Assembly (NCBI RefSeq): GCF_964340395.1
Contig: NC_135552.1
Span: 937,001-1,001,000, forward strand
Reading direction: 5' to 3'
From: Glandiceps talaboti
Lineage: Eukaryota; Hemichordata; Enteropneusta; Spengelidae
Length of the DNA: 64,000 bases
Under the pieces are notes generated by a model, which was not told the origin of the DNA, ran no database searches, and saw only the letters and a list, made by a program, of their open reading frames with translations. The position numbers and the translations under genes are program-made. Below, in pieces: positions 1-11,127 of this stretch (within the stretch, counting starts at the first letter, position 1; each line of letters opens with the position of its first letter).

Positions 1-274
1 AGAGTACTTAGTAATGTAATTGCTGAAATGTGTGAGGAGTGATAGAAAATGGAAGTATGATTTGTGTTTATGTGCGTGTGTTAAAGAAAGGACTGAGGAT
101 ATTTGATAGGAGTGAGTTTGTTATAATAATTGGTAAGTGATGTTGAAAGTGAGTGTGGGTTGACATATACAGTATTGACTAGATATAAATTGTGACAATA
201 TACTCTGACTATTTTGGTAGATGTGTATGGCCTGAAGTAATGTCAAGGCAAATGTAAGGGAATGATTTCGTCTA
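1..274. other. Unannotated AT-rich flank
   Basis: No coding region, hairpin or repeat boundary that I can support. It ends at the left terminus of the CAGAGG-type inverted-repeat element. Confidence 0.4.
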
Positions 275-1510
275 CAGAGGTCGCGGTAGCTTTTTTTCTG
301 ATGCGTCCCTGGGACGCGTTCCTGCCAAAATTAGCGTCAAAATCCTGTTACGTGCGTTTTTTCCAAATTTGCATGCACACAGTCACTACATGTCTTTCAG
401 ATGTACACGTAATACGTTACAAATGTAAATACATGTACATGAACACATCAGTGTCATTCTCCCGCACACCGTATACAAGTACATAGTTTGCACTTAGAAA
501 AAGAAAACATTTATATGCAAGAATACGCTATACAGAGGTTTAACTTCATCTTTCTCGACTTTCGATTTTCTATGGTAATCACTCTCTAAAAATATGTGCT
601 CCGAGAAAGAACTCCGGGTGAATATATAGCGGAGTGGGAGAAGACGTGTCGAAACCCCATAGCGTATAAATCCATAGCTAATGTTAGGGCGGTTCTTTGA
701 GTCGGACCGTACGGAGTACATAAAACTACTCCATGATACAAAACCGCAATGCATAAACTAAGTTCCATGACATGAATGATGAAGTATGAACGACAGCGTG
801 AACTTCAATTTGACAGAAACACAGTTGTAAAAGTTCGATACAAATTTTGTGTCACTACGTTGCAATCGTTTATTCTTGAACGACGCCTTACGTGTGCCAT
901 GTTCACTGTAAATTCACGTAATGCGTTCGATCCCGTAACGAAGCTCAAAATAAGTTTCAGTTTTAGTGAGAATGAAATGGCGACTTGGCAGTATGAATTT
1001 ATCAACGTGAAGGCTTCAGAATAGATTACTGTACACCGATGTGGTCTATTTAATCATCGCTTCGCCCGTGAGGGAAGATGCTTCACCGTAGCGTAAGGCC
1101 GTGCTATCGATGGAAACTCTGCCAAACCATGTCTGTTAATAAGTAACTAATCACGTGGATAAGTAATTATAATATCACGTAGTTTCTAAACTACCCAAGA
1201 CGTGCTCGGCACGTCAGGAAATGGTCATGGGGCACATGAAACTGTTGGAACGTTTTATATACGATGGGTCATATTCAAATTTCACAGGTCACACTGCACA
1301 TATAAATAGTTACAATCAGAACTGACTAATTCCACGATGTCTGTTCTACAACTTCGAAGCAAAGATGATAACCGTACATTTGCCAACAGTAAGCCCCATT
1401 TGTCCCCTGTTTATGACGCGTCCCCAGTGACGCATACATCCAAAAAAAGGCGTCCCAAGTGTCAAATAGTGCGTCAAATACGCACAAATAATGCGTTAAC
1501 GCGACCTCTG
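275..1510. mobile_element. TIR DNA transposon, CAGAGG family (T1), copy 1
   Basis: The ends are inverted repeats: left CAGAGGTCGCGGTA (275-288) and right TAACGCGACCTCTG (1497-1510), 13 of 14 matching. The motif CGTCTA lies directly left of the element (269-274) and again at 1512-1517, one base off the right end, so a target duplication of about 6-8 bp is likely but imperfect. The terminus resembles hAT-type ends (inference). No transposase is encoded, so it is non-autonomous. A diverged copy occurs at 2489-3620 and a partial antisense copy at 21287-21675, which shows a dispersed family. Confidence 0.7.
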
Positions 1511-1732
1511 CCGTCTAGTCTGACAATACAATGACATGTTGTTGAGTCTGTGCAGTATTTTGCTGGCTTCCAGTTTAAAATGAACAGCAATAATGTCATG
1601 GCGATTATGCCAATTAAAAAGATACAGCCACTCAACACCAAAATGTAGATCTTGGACAATTTCAACAATGTCAGTATTAACACTGAAACACAAACACACC
1701 TCATATATTTTACATGTCTGTATGAATCATAC
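1511..1732. other. Unannotated spacer before LINE remnant
   Basis: Between the T1 right end and the first recognisable LINE codons. No supported feature; it may be decayed LINE sequence. Confidence 0.3.
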
Positions 1733-2336
1733 AGTGCAAGGAAAACAGGGAATGCCTCACAGTGGAACGCTTTTAAAGCTCTCAGAAAAAAGGTAAATCA
1801 TGATCTTAAAAGAGATCATGCCCAGTACATCGAAACAACCCTCCACAATGCCTTGAAGGAAGGAAACAGAAAACCCTTTTGGAGATATGCCAACGTAAAG
1901 ATTCTGGTGGAGTAGCACCACTAAAAGTGAATGGAACACTATACAGCGAAAGTCATGATAAAGCTGAGATTTTAAATGCTCAGTTCACATCTGTCTTTAC
2001 CACAGATCGTAAGGATGACATCCCAGAAATGTATGGTGGTCCGTACCCAATAGCAAATGAAATACAAATTACGGAAAGTGGTGTGTATAAACTACTATCT
2101 ACACTAAATGTATCAAAAGCATCTGGGCCAGACGGTCTCCCAAACTATATCCTGACGGAGCTTGCTTTAGAACTTACACCAGCAATGACTCGTTTATTCA
2201 ACCAGTCCTTGTCAAATGGCCAGTTGCCAGATGACTGGAAGAGTGCAAATATATCACCGATATACAAAAAGGATGACAAACACCTGGCGTCAAATTATAG
2301 ACCTATATCATTAACATGTGTGTGTGCTAAATTAAT
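1733..2336 (+). pseudogene. LINE reverse transcriptase, 5' part (LINE-1 of this window)
   Basis: This is the N-terminal half of a non-LTR retrotransposon RT. The region before the catalytic core (ending near KPFWRYAN) is open, then a one-base frameshift around 1890-1905 leads to DSGGVAPLKVNGTLYSE and the RT fingers motifs KASGPDGLPNYIL and SNYRPISLTCVCAKL. These motifs are typical of the CR1/jockey group of LINEs found in many marine invertebrates. No endonuclease domain is present upstream, so the copy is 5'-truncated. The frame is interrupted at 2336 by an inserted DNA transposon and resumes at 3778. It is dead. Confidence 0.88.
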
Positions 2337-3772
2337 CAGGGCTCGAAATTCGCGGTAGTCCCGCATCCACAGACTACCAATGTTTGTCTCTGGGCTACCA
2401 AATTATGTGAGTGGTAGCCCAATTGGGCTACTAAGTTTTGAATGAAACTGTGACACCCTGACTCCGACACCTTCCCGGGGCGGGGGCCTCCGTGGTCGCA
2501 GTCCTGTGGGACGTGTTCTCGCCAAAATTAGCGTCAAAATCTGTGCGTCTTTTCCAAATTTGCATCCACACTACATGTATATCAAATGTACACGAAATAC
2601 ATGTACACTGTACACGTCATTCTTCCGTTCATCGTATACACAGCTTGTACTTCCAAAATGTCACAACAAAACATTTATATGCAACAATATTCTGTATAGC
2701 GATTTAATGTTATCTGTCTGTACTTTCAATTTCCCATGGTAATCACTCTCTGGAAATCTGCTCTCCGGCCCGGGCCCTTCCGGTTCTTCTCGGAGTCGGA
2801 GCACAGTACACTCTCGGTACAGCACTGCTGCAGTAACTAAATTCCATAACATGAATGACAGCTTTAACTTTCAACTTGACAGAGACACAGTTGTAATGGT
2901 GTTTGATAAAATTTTATGCTGCTGATGAGAACAGTTAACTTGGTATACACCTACAGATTTGTTTATTATTGAACGATGCCTAAAACATTCCGTGTGTAAA
3001 CCACGCTCACGCAACCCCTGACTGAGAGCATGCAGTGGTGAATGGTAAATTCACGTAATCTAGTAGTAGTAGCAAAGCTCAAAAGAAAGTTGAAGTTTTA
3101 GTGAGAATGAAATGGTGACATGATGATTTGAATTTTGTGTGAAGTTTTCAGCATGGACCGTCTGCTTAGACTCTGTTTGATTATCTCTTCGCCCATGAAT
3201 GGAAGGGGCTTTTCCGTAATGGCCGTCATGTATTAATACAAATCCTGTCTAACCCGTCTGTTAATAAGTAACCAATCACGTGGATAGATAATGATAACAG
3301 CACATAGTTTCTAAACTACCCAAGACGTAGTCTCCACATCAGGAAATGGCCATGGGGCTTATGAAACTGTTTATACGTTTTCCATACGTTGAATCATATT
3401 CAAATTTTACAGGTCTCACTGCACCAAGAGATTTAGATAATAGTTACAAGTACGAACTGCGACTACATGTGTTTTCTTCATTGCAATGATAACCGTACGT
3501 TGTAACAGTAAGCCCCTCTTTATGACAAGTCCCCAGAGACACATACATGCAAAAAATTGCATCCCCAATGTCAAATATGGCATGAAATACACACAAATAT
3601 AAACATGTTAACGTGACTCTTAAGTTATTCAATCACTCATCGAATCCAATACATCATATAGTTACATATATACACAGACACCATTAATTTAGGAATGCAT
3701 GCATATGGGCTACCAGTGACATTGCTCTTGGGCTACCAAATTTAAAAGAAAAAAAACGAATTTCGAGCCCTG
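2337..3772. mobile_element. hAT-like non-autonomous element with 5-bp TSD, CAGGG..CCCTG type
   Basis: It has perfect 16-bp terminal inverted repeats: CAGGGCTCGAAATTCG (2337-2352) and CGAATTTCGAGCCCTG (3757-3772). The target duplication is TTAAT (2332-2336 and 3773-3777). Dropping the element and one TTAAT restores the LINE frame exactly (..CAKL|MEHI..). Both subterminal regions carry repeats of GGGCTACCA (for example 2391-2399, 3709-3717 and 3730-3738), as expected for transposase-binding arrays. No transposase is encoded. Most of the interior is a diverged copy of the T1 element. Assignment to a 5-bp-TSD hAT group rests on end sequence and TSD length only. Confidence 0.85.
2489..3620. mobile_element. 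T1 family copy 2, diverged, nested in the hAT-like element
   Basis: It is collinear with 275-1510. Shared stretches include CCAAAATTAGCGTCAAAATC near 2523, the ATGGTAATCACTCTCT block near 2738, the TAATAAGTAACCAATCACGTGGATA-like block near 3260 and the end GTTAACGTGACTCT. The termini have decayed compared with copy 1. Copy 1 keeps more CpG while this copy shows TG/CA changes, consistent with deamination of methylated CpG (inference). Confidence 0.7.
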
Positions 3773-3777
3773 TTAAT

Positions 3778-4985
3778 GGAACATATCATTGTGTCAAATT
3801 TAATGAAACACCTGGAAAAATATCAAATAATAACATACTTGCAACACGGCTTTCGCCGACGTCGCTCATGTACTACTCAACTACTCCTTACAGTATCTGA
3901 CTTGGCTAAACACTATGATAATAACACACAGGTTGACATAAATGTATTGGATTTTTCCAAAGCATTTGACGCGGTAAATCATCGTAAGCTGCTGGCCAAA
4001 CTTCATTTCTATGGTATACACGGGAGTACAGTACTGGGCCCTGTACTTTTCCTTTGTTATGTAAACGACATCTCCGAAAACATTCAATCTCAACTTCGCC
4101 TGTTTGCAGATGATGCGCTGTTATATCGACCAATAAGATCTGAGAGAGACCATATCATCCTTCAAAATGACCTGAACCTTCTAGAACATTGGGCTGAAAA
4201 ATGGGACATAAAATTTAATACATCTAAATGCTATGTGTTGTCCATAAAGCGCCATGGAGCCAAAGCCATTCGTTTTTATACTATGTGCAATACGCTATTG
4301 AAATCTGTAAACTCTATCAATTACTTAGGTGTACTTTTCAGCGACAATTTATCATTCTCACCCCATATCACACATATTTGTTCTAAAGCTAGTCGTACTC
4401 TTGGATTCCTCATGAGAAACCTTCGCAACTGTCCAACAAAGTTACGTGAAACTGCATACATATCGATGTGTCGTTCTAGCTTAGAATATGCAGCCCCCAT
4501 TTGGGATCCATACTTAGTAAAGGACATTGTAAAAATTGAAAAGATTCAGCGATGAGGTGTTCGTTTTGTTAAACGAGACTATTCTAGAAGATCCAGTGTA
4601 ACAAATATGCTACAGAGTTTGAAATGGGAATCATTAGCAGATAGACGACAAAATGCTAGATTAATATTTACTATTCCAAATTGTAAATGGGGAAATAGCA
4701 ATCACGAGAGACACCAGTCTTCTAGCACCAGGTAGAAGAGGCTGTTTTAAGCACCTTGGGTTTAAACACCAAGCATATCAGCACAGTTTCTTTCCTAAAA
4801 CAATTAGGGACTGGAACTCACTAAGCCCTGATATGAAAGTCTGTCAGGACACTGATACTTTCAAGGCAAATCTACATGTACATAAACACTACTACTAGGT
4901 TTTTGTATGCACCCCTTCCCCCAGCTGTGATATCCGTAAGGAGATTAGCTGGTATTATATAGATAGATATATATAGATAGATACT
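3778..4985 (+). pseudogene. LINE reverse transcriptase, 3' part, with 3' tail
   Basis: It continues the RT from 2336: LQHGFRRRRSCTTQLL, DVNVLDFSKAFDAVNHRKLL-like palm motif A, then VLGPVLFLCYVND, and the active site LRLFADDALLYRP (FADD, residues intact). Between YGIHG and STVLGP about 40-45 residues usual in the family are missing, an in-frame deletion near 4022. A stop at 4553 (IQR*GVRFVK) and a frameshift near 4677 precede the C-terminal part, which ends HKHYY at about 4898. The 3' end is a short (TAGA)n run near 4950-4985, typical of CR1/L2-like tails. Confidence 0.88.
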
Positions 4986-5424
4986 GTCTTACCTTAACTC
5001 AAAGGTCATTTAAAAACAAATATTGTATCTGATGTTGAGGAGGCTAACAGTTGAAATCACATGGCTTGTGCTTGCCACAGAATTACAAAATGTATTTCAA
5101 CAAATTGTTGTCCTCTGACCTTGAACACTGAGGTTAAGGTCAAAGGTCATGGCCTCATTACAAAGGTCATTATTGATAAAATGTACCTACCCCAAGATGG
5201 ACTGATCCTCTGGCTCTCTGTCTTTTATTCTCTTCACTCTGCAGATACAATATTTATGAATGACATTAGCATGCAATCAATGTACAAAAATGTACATACA
5301 AATGTGTAGGAAATAGCAATATTAATAAATATTGATAAACAATGTTACAATCACTAGATTCACATAAGTGTTTACCTATAACATCACTATCATAGTTATT
5401 GTGCAAATTTGAATGGTGTCTCAA
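4986..5424. other. Unannotated spacer
   Basis: Contains two AAGGTCA-like half sites (about 5000 and 5140) but no coding or repeat structure that I can support. Confidence 0.3.
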
Positions 5425-5547
5425 ACAAATCTATGAATCCCTGATCTTTTCTTTGCAATATACATGATCATTTGGCTGTTGCTATGGGCGTAGTCTTATT
5501 GCTAGGCATATTTACATACATGTTAACTCACTTGCCTACCAGATGAT
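5425..5547 (+). repeat. H1 repeat copy a, left piece
   Basis: Carries the H1 core unit (tttggctgttgctatgggcg). It is broken at GATGAT by the element at 5548-6696 and resumes at 6697. Confidence 0.75.
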
Positions 5548-6696
5548 CAGTTATTCCACTAAGGGTTTTAGCGTATCTGGCCAGATATCCTTAAATTTTC
5601 GCCAATAAGCTATCAGTTGTTCCGATTCGCTATCAGATTGCATAGAGTTCAGTAAATATTGCAAGTTGACATTGTTCATCTGTCAATCGGTCAGCTGATG
5701 CCTTTGTTATTTTGCAACGTTTGTATTATCCTTCACACATAAGCAGCAAGTAAAACTAATGAGTGTCTAATTAGTTCAAACGACTATTCAACCCTCTACC
5801 ACTACCAGACAGATTTCATTGAAGTTTGCCATCAGTATTGTTTTTGATAGGAATAAAATGCGTAAACCCGCTAATGGTAATGTGATTCACACTCAGTACA
5901 ACAGCTTTCGGTAAATCAAAGGCAAAACCGGCCCATCCGTAACGTTGGTTCGAAGCATGTCGGAACTGCCAGATTTTGACAACAATAAAATCAAACGATG
6001 CCATGCCATTTTGGTATAAAGTATAAAGTTTGACAAACTCATGAAGTTGGCATTCAGTGTCTAGTTAATTTTCTATGACTGAGTAACACCAAGTATGTCT
6101 CAACCCAAGAGCATGTGCATTCTTCAATGTCGTGAAAAGAGTTGAACAGACTAATGTATCTTTCGATAAAGTGCCAATGTTATCTCCGATTATCAGTTTC
6201 ATGTTCAATTTTACCCTGAAAACACGTTTAGTTTGTAGTTTGACATTGTAGACTGATACATCGTACGACTACGATGAAATTATGGATTTTCCAATATGGC
6301 GGCCATGACGTCACAATCTATTGCGAGTTTTTGAAGTCCTCCATAGGGAAGTAACACGATGTCTGCAGGTAGCTGTACACAAACCTTTCGTGTTTCGAAA
6401 GTCTATTTTATCTGTGGACATTTAGATTGAAATAATTTCAGCTTTCCTAAGAATAATAATCAATAACACTGCTTTAAAAAACTGTTATGAGTTTCTTATT
6501 GGTGCTAATATTTTGAAGTAATAAATTGGCCTTCAACTTTCCTTTGTACATGTACTACTTGTTTGATATTATGATGTACTTTGATTTTATGAAATTCATT
6601 AAGTTACTCAGGAATATAATTATTTTGTTGTGTAAATTGATGCTAATTTATGCTCATGAGTTGATATCCTATCAACAAAACCTGGGGAGAACACTG
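5548..6696. mobile_element. hAT-like element with 6-bp TSD, CAGT..CACTG
   Basis: Left end CAGTTATTCCACTAAGGG; right end, read inward, CAGTGTTCTCCCCAGG. Flanked by GATGAT at 5542-5547 and 6697-6702, and removing the element plus one GATGAT restores the H1 sequence (ccagatgatgttg). The right terminus matches the left terminus of the element at 44272 (CAGTGTTCTCCAC), so both belong to one family. The interior (about 6110-6300) is shared with 36870-37060. No transposase was seen. Confidence 0.75.
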
Positions 6697-7322
6697 GATG
6701 ATGTTGTTCATTAATAAAAAATACTGCCATTTGGTTGTTGCTAAGGTTGTGGTCATGGTTGCTAGGGCCAATTGTGTCAAAATCTTTTAATGAAAATCTG
6801 CAGAATATCACTCAGAAACAAGTCTCTTACCAAGTCTCATTGACGAAGTACTTTCTGAGAATATTCACATTTTCACACCTAATTTGCATGTCACTGATAA
6901 GATCATAATATGCTTAATACTTCTTCATCTATAACACCTCCAGATGCATCCTCATCAAATTTCAGCCCAATCTGCTCAGGCGTTTCAGAGTTAAAGATTT
7001 TTGACCAAAACGACACATTTAAGCCTTAATTTGCATATCACTGATGGAATCATCATGTTGTGAACAATTCTTAATCTAAACACCCTTAAGAATGTTCCCA
7101 CCAAATTTCAGACCAATCTGAACAGTAGTTTCTAAGTTTTTTGACCAAAAACCCTCATCGGTGGTAAGATCATTTTGATTTGTACAATTTCCCAACTGGA
7201 CACCCAAGGTAATGGACCCATCAAATATCATGGCAATCGGTTCAGCGGTTTTTGACTTTAAGTTGTTTACACACGCACGCATGCACGCACGCACGCATGC
7301 ACGCACACACACGCACGCGCGG
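6697..7322 (+). repeat. H1 repeat copy a, right piece with GCAC microsatellite
   Basis: Continues H1 from the core repeats through the taatttgcatatcactgatg blocks to a microsatellite (acgc/atgc runs at 7267-7322). The usual terminal hairpin is missing; a GC-rich stretch follows instead. Confidence 0.75.
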
Positions 7323-7497
7323 CTGTCGGTGGTCGGTGGCTGTCGGGCCCGACCGCCGACCTTGACTCAAAGGTTGCCGACTGTAACTACTTGAAATGCA
7401 TGTTTCTCTCTCTGCTTGTGTTGATCCATCATTGATTCATTGTCACCTAAGTTTTCTGCCCACACGTGCGTATTGATTTAAAAGGTAATGAAGTATA
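7323..7497. other. Unannotated spacer, GC-rich start
   Basis: A short GC-rich run (gtcggtggtcggtggctgtcggg) follows the H1 microsatellite. No supported feature. Confidence 0.3.
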
Positions 7498-7567
7498 CAA
7501 ATACCGCCAATGGCATTGCAGCACAACTGTACAATTTTTTTAAATGTTTACACATATGCTAGTCCAT
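7498..7567 (+). repeat. H1 repeat copy b, left flank
   Basis: H1 start block (gccaatggcattgcagcacaa ... atgctagtccat), cut by the LINE that follows. The missing continuation (aataggtgttcatttgctg) is found at 10985 on the far side. Confidence 0.75.
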
Positions 7568-7824
7568 TTGAATTTGAATTTGAATTTATTTGGCAATAAA
7601 ATAAAGTAAAAACATACATTTAAAAGTATTGCCGAGGATAACACAACAAAGCAATTAAAACTTATTTCCATTGTGGTCCTCGATTTAAAAAATTCAACAT
7701 GTCGGTAGGTAAAGAACTCTGGTCACGTGATTGGAGCAAGATTAGTGAAAAATGGAAATGAAACATACAAACGTTGAAATGACTCCTGAAAAACAATACA
7801 ACTAGTGTATATACATTACTAACT

Positions 7825-10062
7825 TTAAGTTTTGGCAAGCATTTGAGACATTAAGTGGTTTTTGACTGATTTCTTGAATGTACTTTTACACTGAGAATGC
7901 CGTATTGGCAGTGGTAAACTGTTCCATACTGCACTACCAGTGTACCTAAAAGTATGAGTGCCGCAGCCTTTAACTCTGGGAATCTTAAAGGTTGAAATGC
8001 TATTTCTCGTATTATAACTATTTTTGTATATATGTATTTGATTTCTCATGTACTGAGGCGCATATCCATTATAGATGTTAAACATGTGATTTAATTTGAG
8101 TTGACTGACTCTCTGTTCAACTGGCAATAGTCCCACTTTATGAAATTCGTCCATCCCAATGTGAGTTCTGGGGGGGACATCTAATAGAAATCTAATAACC
8201 TTGTTTTGTGCCACCTGCAGCCGGGACTTAGATCGTTTAGTAAGACCCGAGTACCACGCCGAACAGGCGTAGTCGAAGTGACACTGAATCAACGCTGACA
8301 CAAGAAGCTTTTTCGTTTCAAGATTTAAATTCCTTGCATTTCTGTAGAGAAATTTTATTTTTTTCGAACATTTGGTGATGATTGTGTTTGCAATGATGTC
8401 ACACGACAAGGACTGATCTAATGTCACGCCTAGGTATGTAACTTGCTGCTTTGACTCAATATCACTCCCACAACATTGTATCTGTAATTTGTTGATTTTA
8501 TGTAGCCTTCTCTTTGATGCAAAAAGAATTGATTCTGTTTTACCTAGATGTAGAGATAGCTTGTTGTCAACTAACCACTCCTGAATCGACTCGAGTTCAC
8601 TGCTTAAGGCCACCTGTATCTCAGTCACATCCTTTCCAGATACCAACAATGCAGAATCATCGGCATACAGTAGAAGTTTACACTTCACAGCTGCTGACAT
8701 GTCATTAACATAGATAAGAAACAAAAGTGGTCCGAGTATTGAGCCTTGTGGCACATCGCATGTAATACAATTTTCAGAAGAGATGGATCTATTTACATCA
8801 ACCACCTGTTTTCGACCAGTCAAATACGACTTGAACCAATCCACTGAGGCACTGTCCAGGCCCAGGGCACTTAGTTTACGTAACAGAACATCATGATTTA
8901 CTGTATCGAACGCTTTTCGTAGATCGAGCATAACCATACCTGTATAATTACCCTGATCACACTCTTGCTTGATAACATCGAAAAGATGAATCAAACAGGT
9001 GTCAGTTGAATAGTTAGGGCGGAATCCGGACTGCAATTCATACAGTAAATTGTTGTCAACAAGGTACTCATTCAACTGGTCGAAAACAAGCCGTTCCATA
9101 ACTTTAGACATGACGCTAAACACAGATACTGGTCTGTAATTACCGACTTCAGTTTTACTATTTTTCTTGAATATAGGGACTACTCTTGCCAATTTAAGAT
9201 CGTCTGGCACTCTACCCTTACGCAGTGACAAATTGACAATGTGGCATATGGGACGTGCAATAACACTGGCACCATCCTTTATGAATTTTGCAGGGAGGTT
9301 GTCCAACCCTGTAGCCTTACTTGAACTTATACTAGACAGAGTGTTATACACCTGATCAGAAGTCACACTATTCATCCGAAATGAATCGACAGACACATTC
9401 AATTTTTGATAGTAGTCAGTAATAAACCCAAAACCAAACCTACCCGTACCAACAGGTAATTTTTCAACAAGCTTTGAGGCAATAGTTGTAAAAAAGGTGT
9501 TGAAATGATTTGCAACAGTTGATTTATCGAAGCATAGGGTGTTATCAATCGTAAGACCAATGTTGTTAGATTTGGTTTTACATTTAGATGTTGTACCGAG
9601 ACTTTTGAGAGCATGCCACAACTTTTTGGGTTGGTGTTTGTTGTTATTCACCACATTGACATAATGATCAGTTTTGGCCTTGCTCTTTTCGTACTTTACT
9701 TTATTACGATAGTCGAGATATTTTTCATAATCAGTCTGACTTCTTGACTTCCTGAACCTTTTTAGAAATTTATCCCTATTCCTGATCATATCAAGGATCT
9801 CATCAGACATCCATGGTTCTGTTCTTTGCTTAATACGGACTTCTTTGAATGGTGCTATTGAGTCAAGAACAGACATGAAATTACATTTAAAATTTGACCA
9901 TGACCGGTCCACATCAGAACAGGTTATCACACCTGACCAGTTTATATCCTCAAGTTTTTTAACAAGGTTTTCTTTACTGTACTGCTTCAAAAAGCAGACA
10001 CGTACAGAACTGTGCTTATTAATCCGAGATCTTAAAATCTTACGCGTACAGAATATGGGCAA
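7825..10062 (-). pseudogene. LINE-2 reverse transcriptase, 745-codon open frame
   Basis: Long uninterrupted RT frame: linker (WMSDEILDMIRNRDKFLKR), fingers KATGLDNLPAKFI and GNYRPVSVFSVMSKVME, palm A MVMLDLRKAFDTVNHDVLL, VPQGSILGPLLFLIYVNDM, active site LLLYADDSALLV (YADD), thumb KINKLQIQCCG.. YLGVTLDQ, and a C-terminal region ending MSQMLAKT. Length and motif order fit an intact RT. It is separated from the endonuclease only by the single frameshift at 10104-10107. It could still supply RT activity if expressed alone, but nothing shows expression. Confidence 0.92.
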
Positions 10063-10069
10063 ATGATCA

Positions 10070-10966
10070 CTAAGACCGATATCTAATACACCAAACTGAC
10101 TTGTTTTCTTGATTGGTAACCATTATCAAGTCTAAGATGGATTCACTTGTTCTTGTCACTCTAGTCGGTAAATTAATCAATTGTTTTAAACCACATACTG
10201 ATATAAAATATTTCAAAGAATTTACAAGAGTATTATTAGTATTGTCTGACGTTTTCAATATGTTAGTGTTAAAATCACCAAGTATGACAGTTTCATGTTC
10301 GATAAAAATATTACCATCATCACAGGCTTTTCCCAGAAGATCGTAAAAGTCCATTTGTTTTGGAGGTCTGTAACAGACACCGATCAGTATCGGACGAGTT
10401 TTAGGTAGTAAAATCTCTACCCAGATTGATTCTAACTTGTCCATGTTCAGGTCATTACGAGGGTTAAAGGCAAGATCATGACGAACGTAAATGCAAACAC
10501 CACCACCAGTACGTTGTCTGTCTTTCCGCTGAATAATGTATCCTGGAATCTCCACCTCTGAATTTTCTACAGAACTGTCCAACCAGGTCTCGGTAATTCC
10601 AATAACCGCTGCCCTCGAGCGTGTAGCGATAAGACGAATTTCTTCCATCTTAGGTAGCAGACTTCGAGTATTGCGATGTAGGAAAAGGAGTCCCTTCTTC
10701 TGGAAGCATTGGAACTGGTCATCACCATCCTGAGAAATGTTAAGACTTTCGTTCAGTATTTCGTGTGGACGATTTGAAACGTCTTGGTCAACTTCAAACA
10801 GGCTTGTTCCTGGGAGACTGGCAAGAGTACATCTGTCACATACGAAATGAATTTGATTGTCATGTTGAACAGCACCATTATAAATATTCACAGGTATTTC
10901 ACGGCACTTGATGTGAATCTTTTCCCTACAAATGTCACAGGTGATAGCCTTGCTGTTGCTGCGTAC
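10070..10966 (-). pseudogene. LINE-2 apurinic-like endonuclease with N-terminal Cys/His cluster
   Basis: This is the target-nicking nuclease of the LINE. The open frame starts upstream of the nominal GTG/ATG with a CDIC..H.KC and later FVCDRC pattern, like the zinc-binding N-termini of related LINE proteins. Endonuclease motifs follow in order: LFLHRNTRSLL, TETWLDSS, GGGVCIYVRHDL, VCYRPP, ILGDFNTNI and LPTRVTRTSESILDLI. The final SDH motif lies in the next frame (SDHLPIF): an extra A in an A-run (T at 10104-10107 on +) shifts the frame between endonuclease and RT. All catalytic-type residues visible are intact. Confidence 0.9.
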
Positions 10967-10984
10967 ACTTTACACTATTTTTTA

Positions 10985-11040
10985 ATAATAGGTGTTCATT
11001 TGCTGAATGACTATTAAGTTGCCTATCCAACCATGTTGCT
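10985..11040 (+). repeat. H1 repeat copy b, right flank
   Basis: Continues the H1 sequence interrupted at 7567 (aataggtgttcatttgctgaatgac ... ccaaccatgttgc), marking the LINE-2 insertion site. Confidence 0.75.
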
Positions 11041-11127
11041 AACTTTGGGGTGACCTTTTTTTTTTGTTTCTCATCTCCAGTGGAATAGTCAGGCGGGGCG
11101 GGAGGGTGAAATAAAAAAAAATATAGC

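Larger units (their letters stand above)
7568..10978 (-). mobile_element. LINE-2 of this window: nearly full CR1/L2-like retrotransposon
   Basis: A minus-strand non-LTR element inserted in an H1 repeat. From its 5' side it holds a cysteine/histidine cluster, an endonuclease, a reverse transcriptase and a 3' UTR ending in about three ATTCAA-type units (near 7567-7588), the tandem-repeat tail typical of CR1/L2-like LINEs. The upstream frame is closed by a stop near 10978, so the copy is probably 5'-truncated. It has only one visible frameshift (10104-10107), so it is the youngest LINE in the window. Confidence 0.88.
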
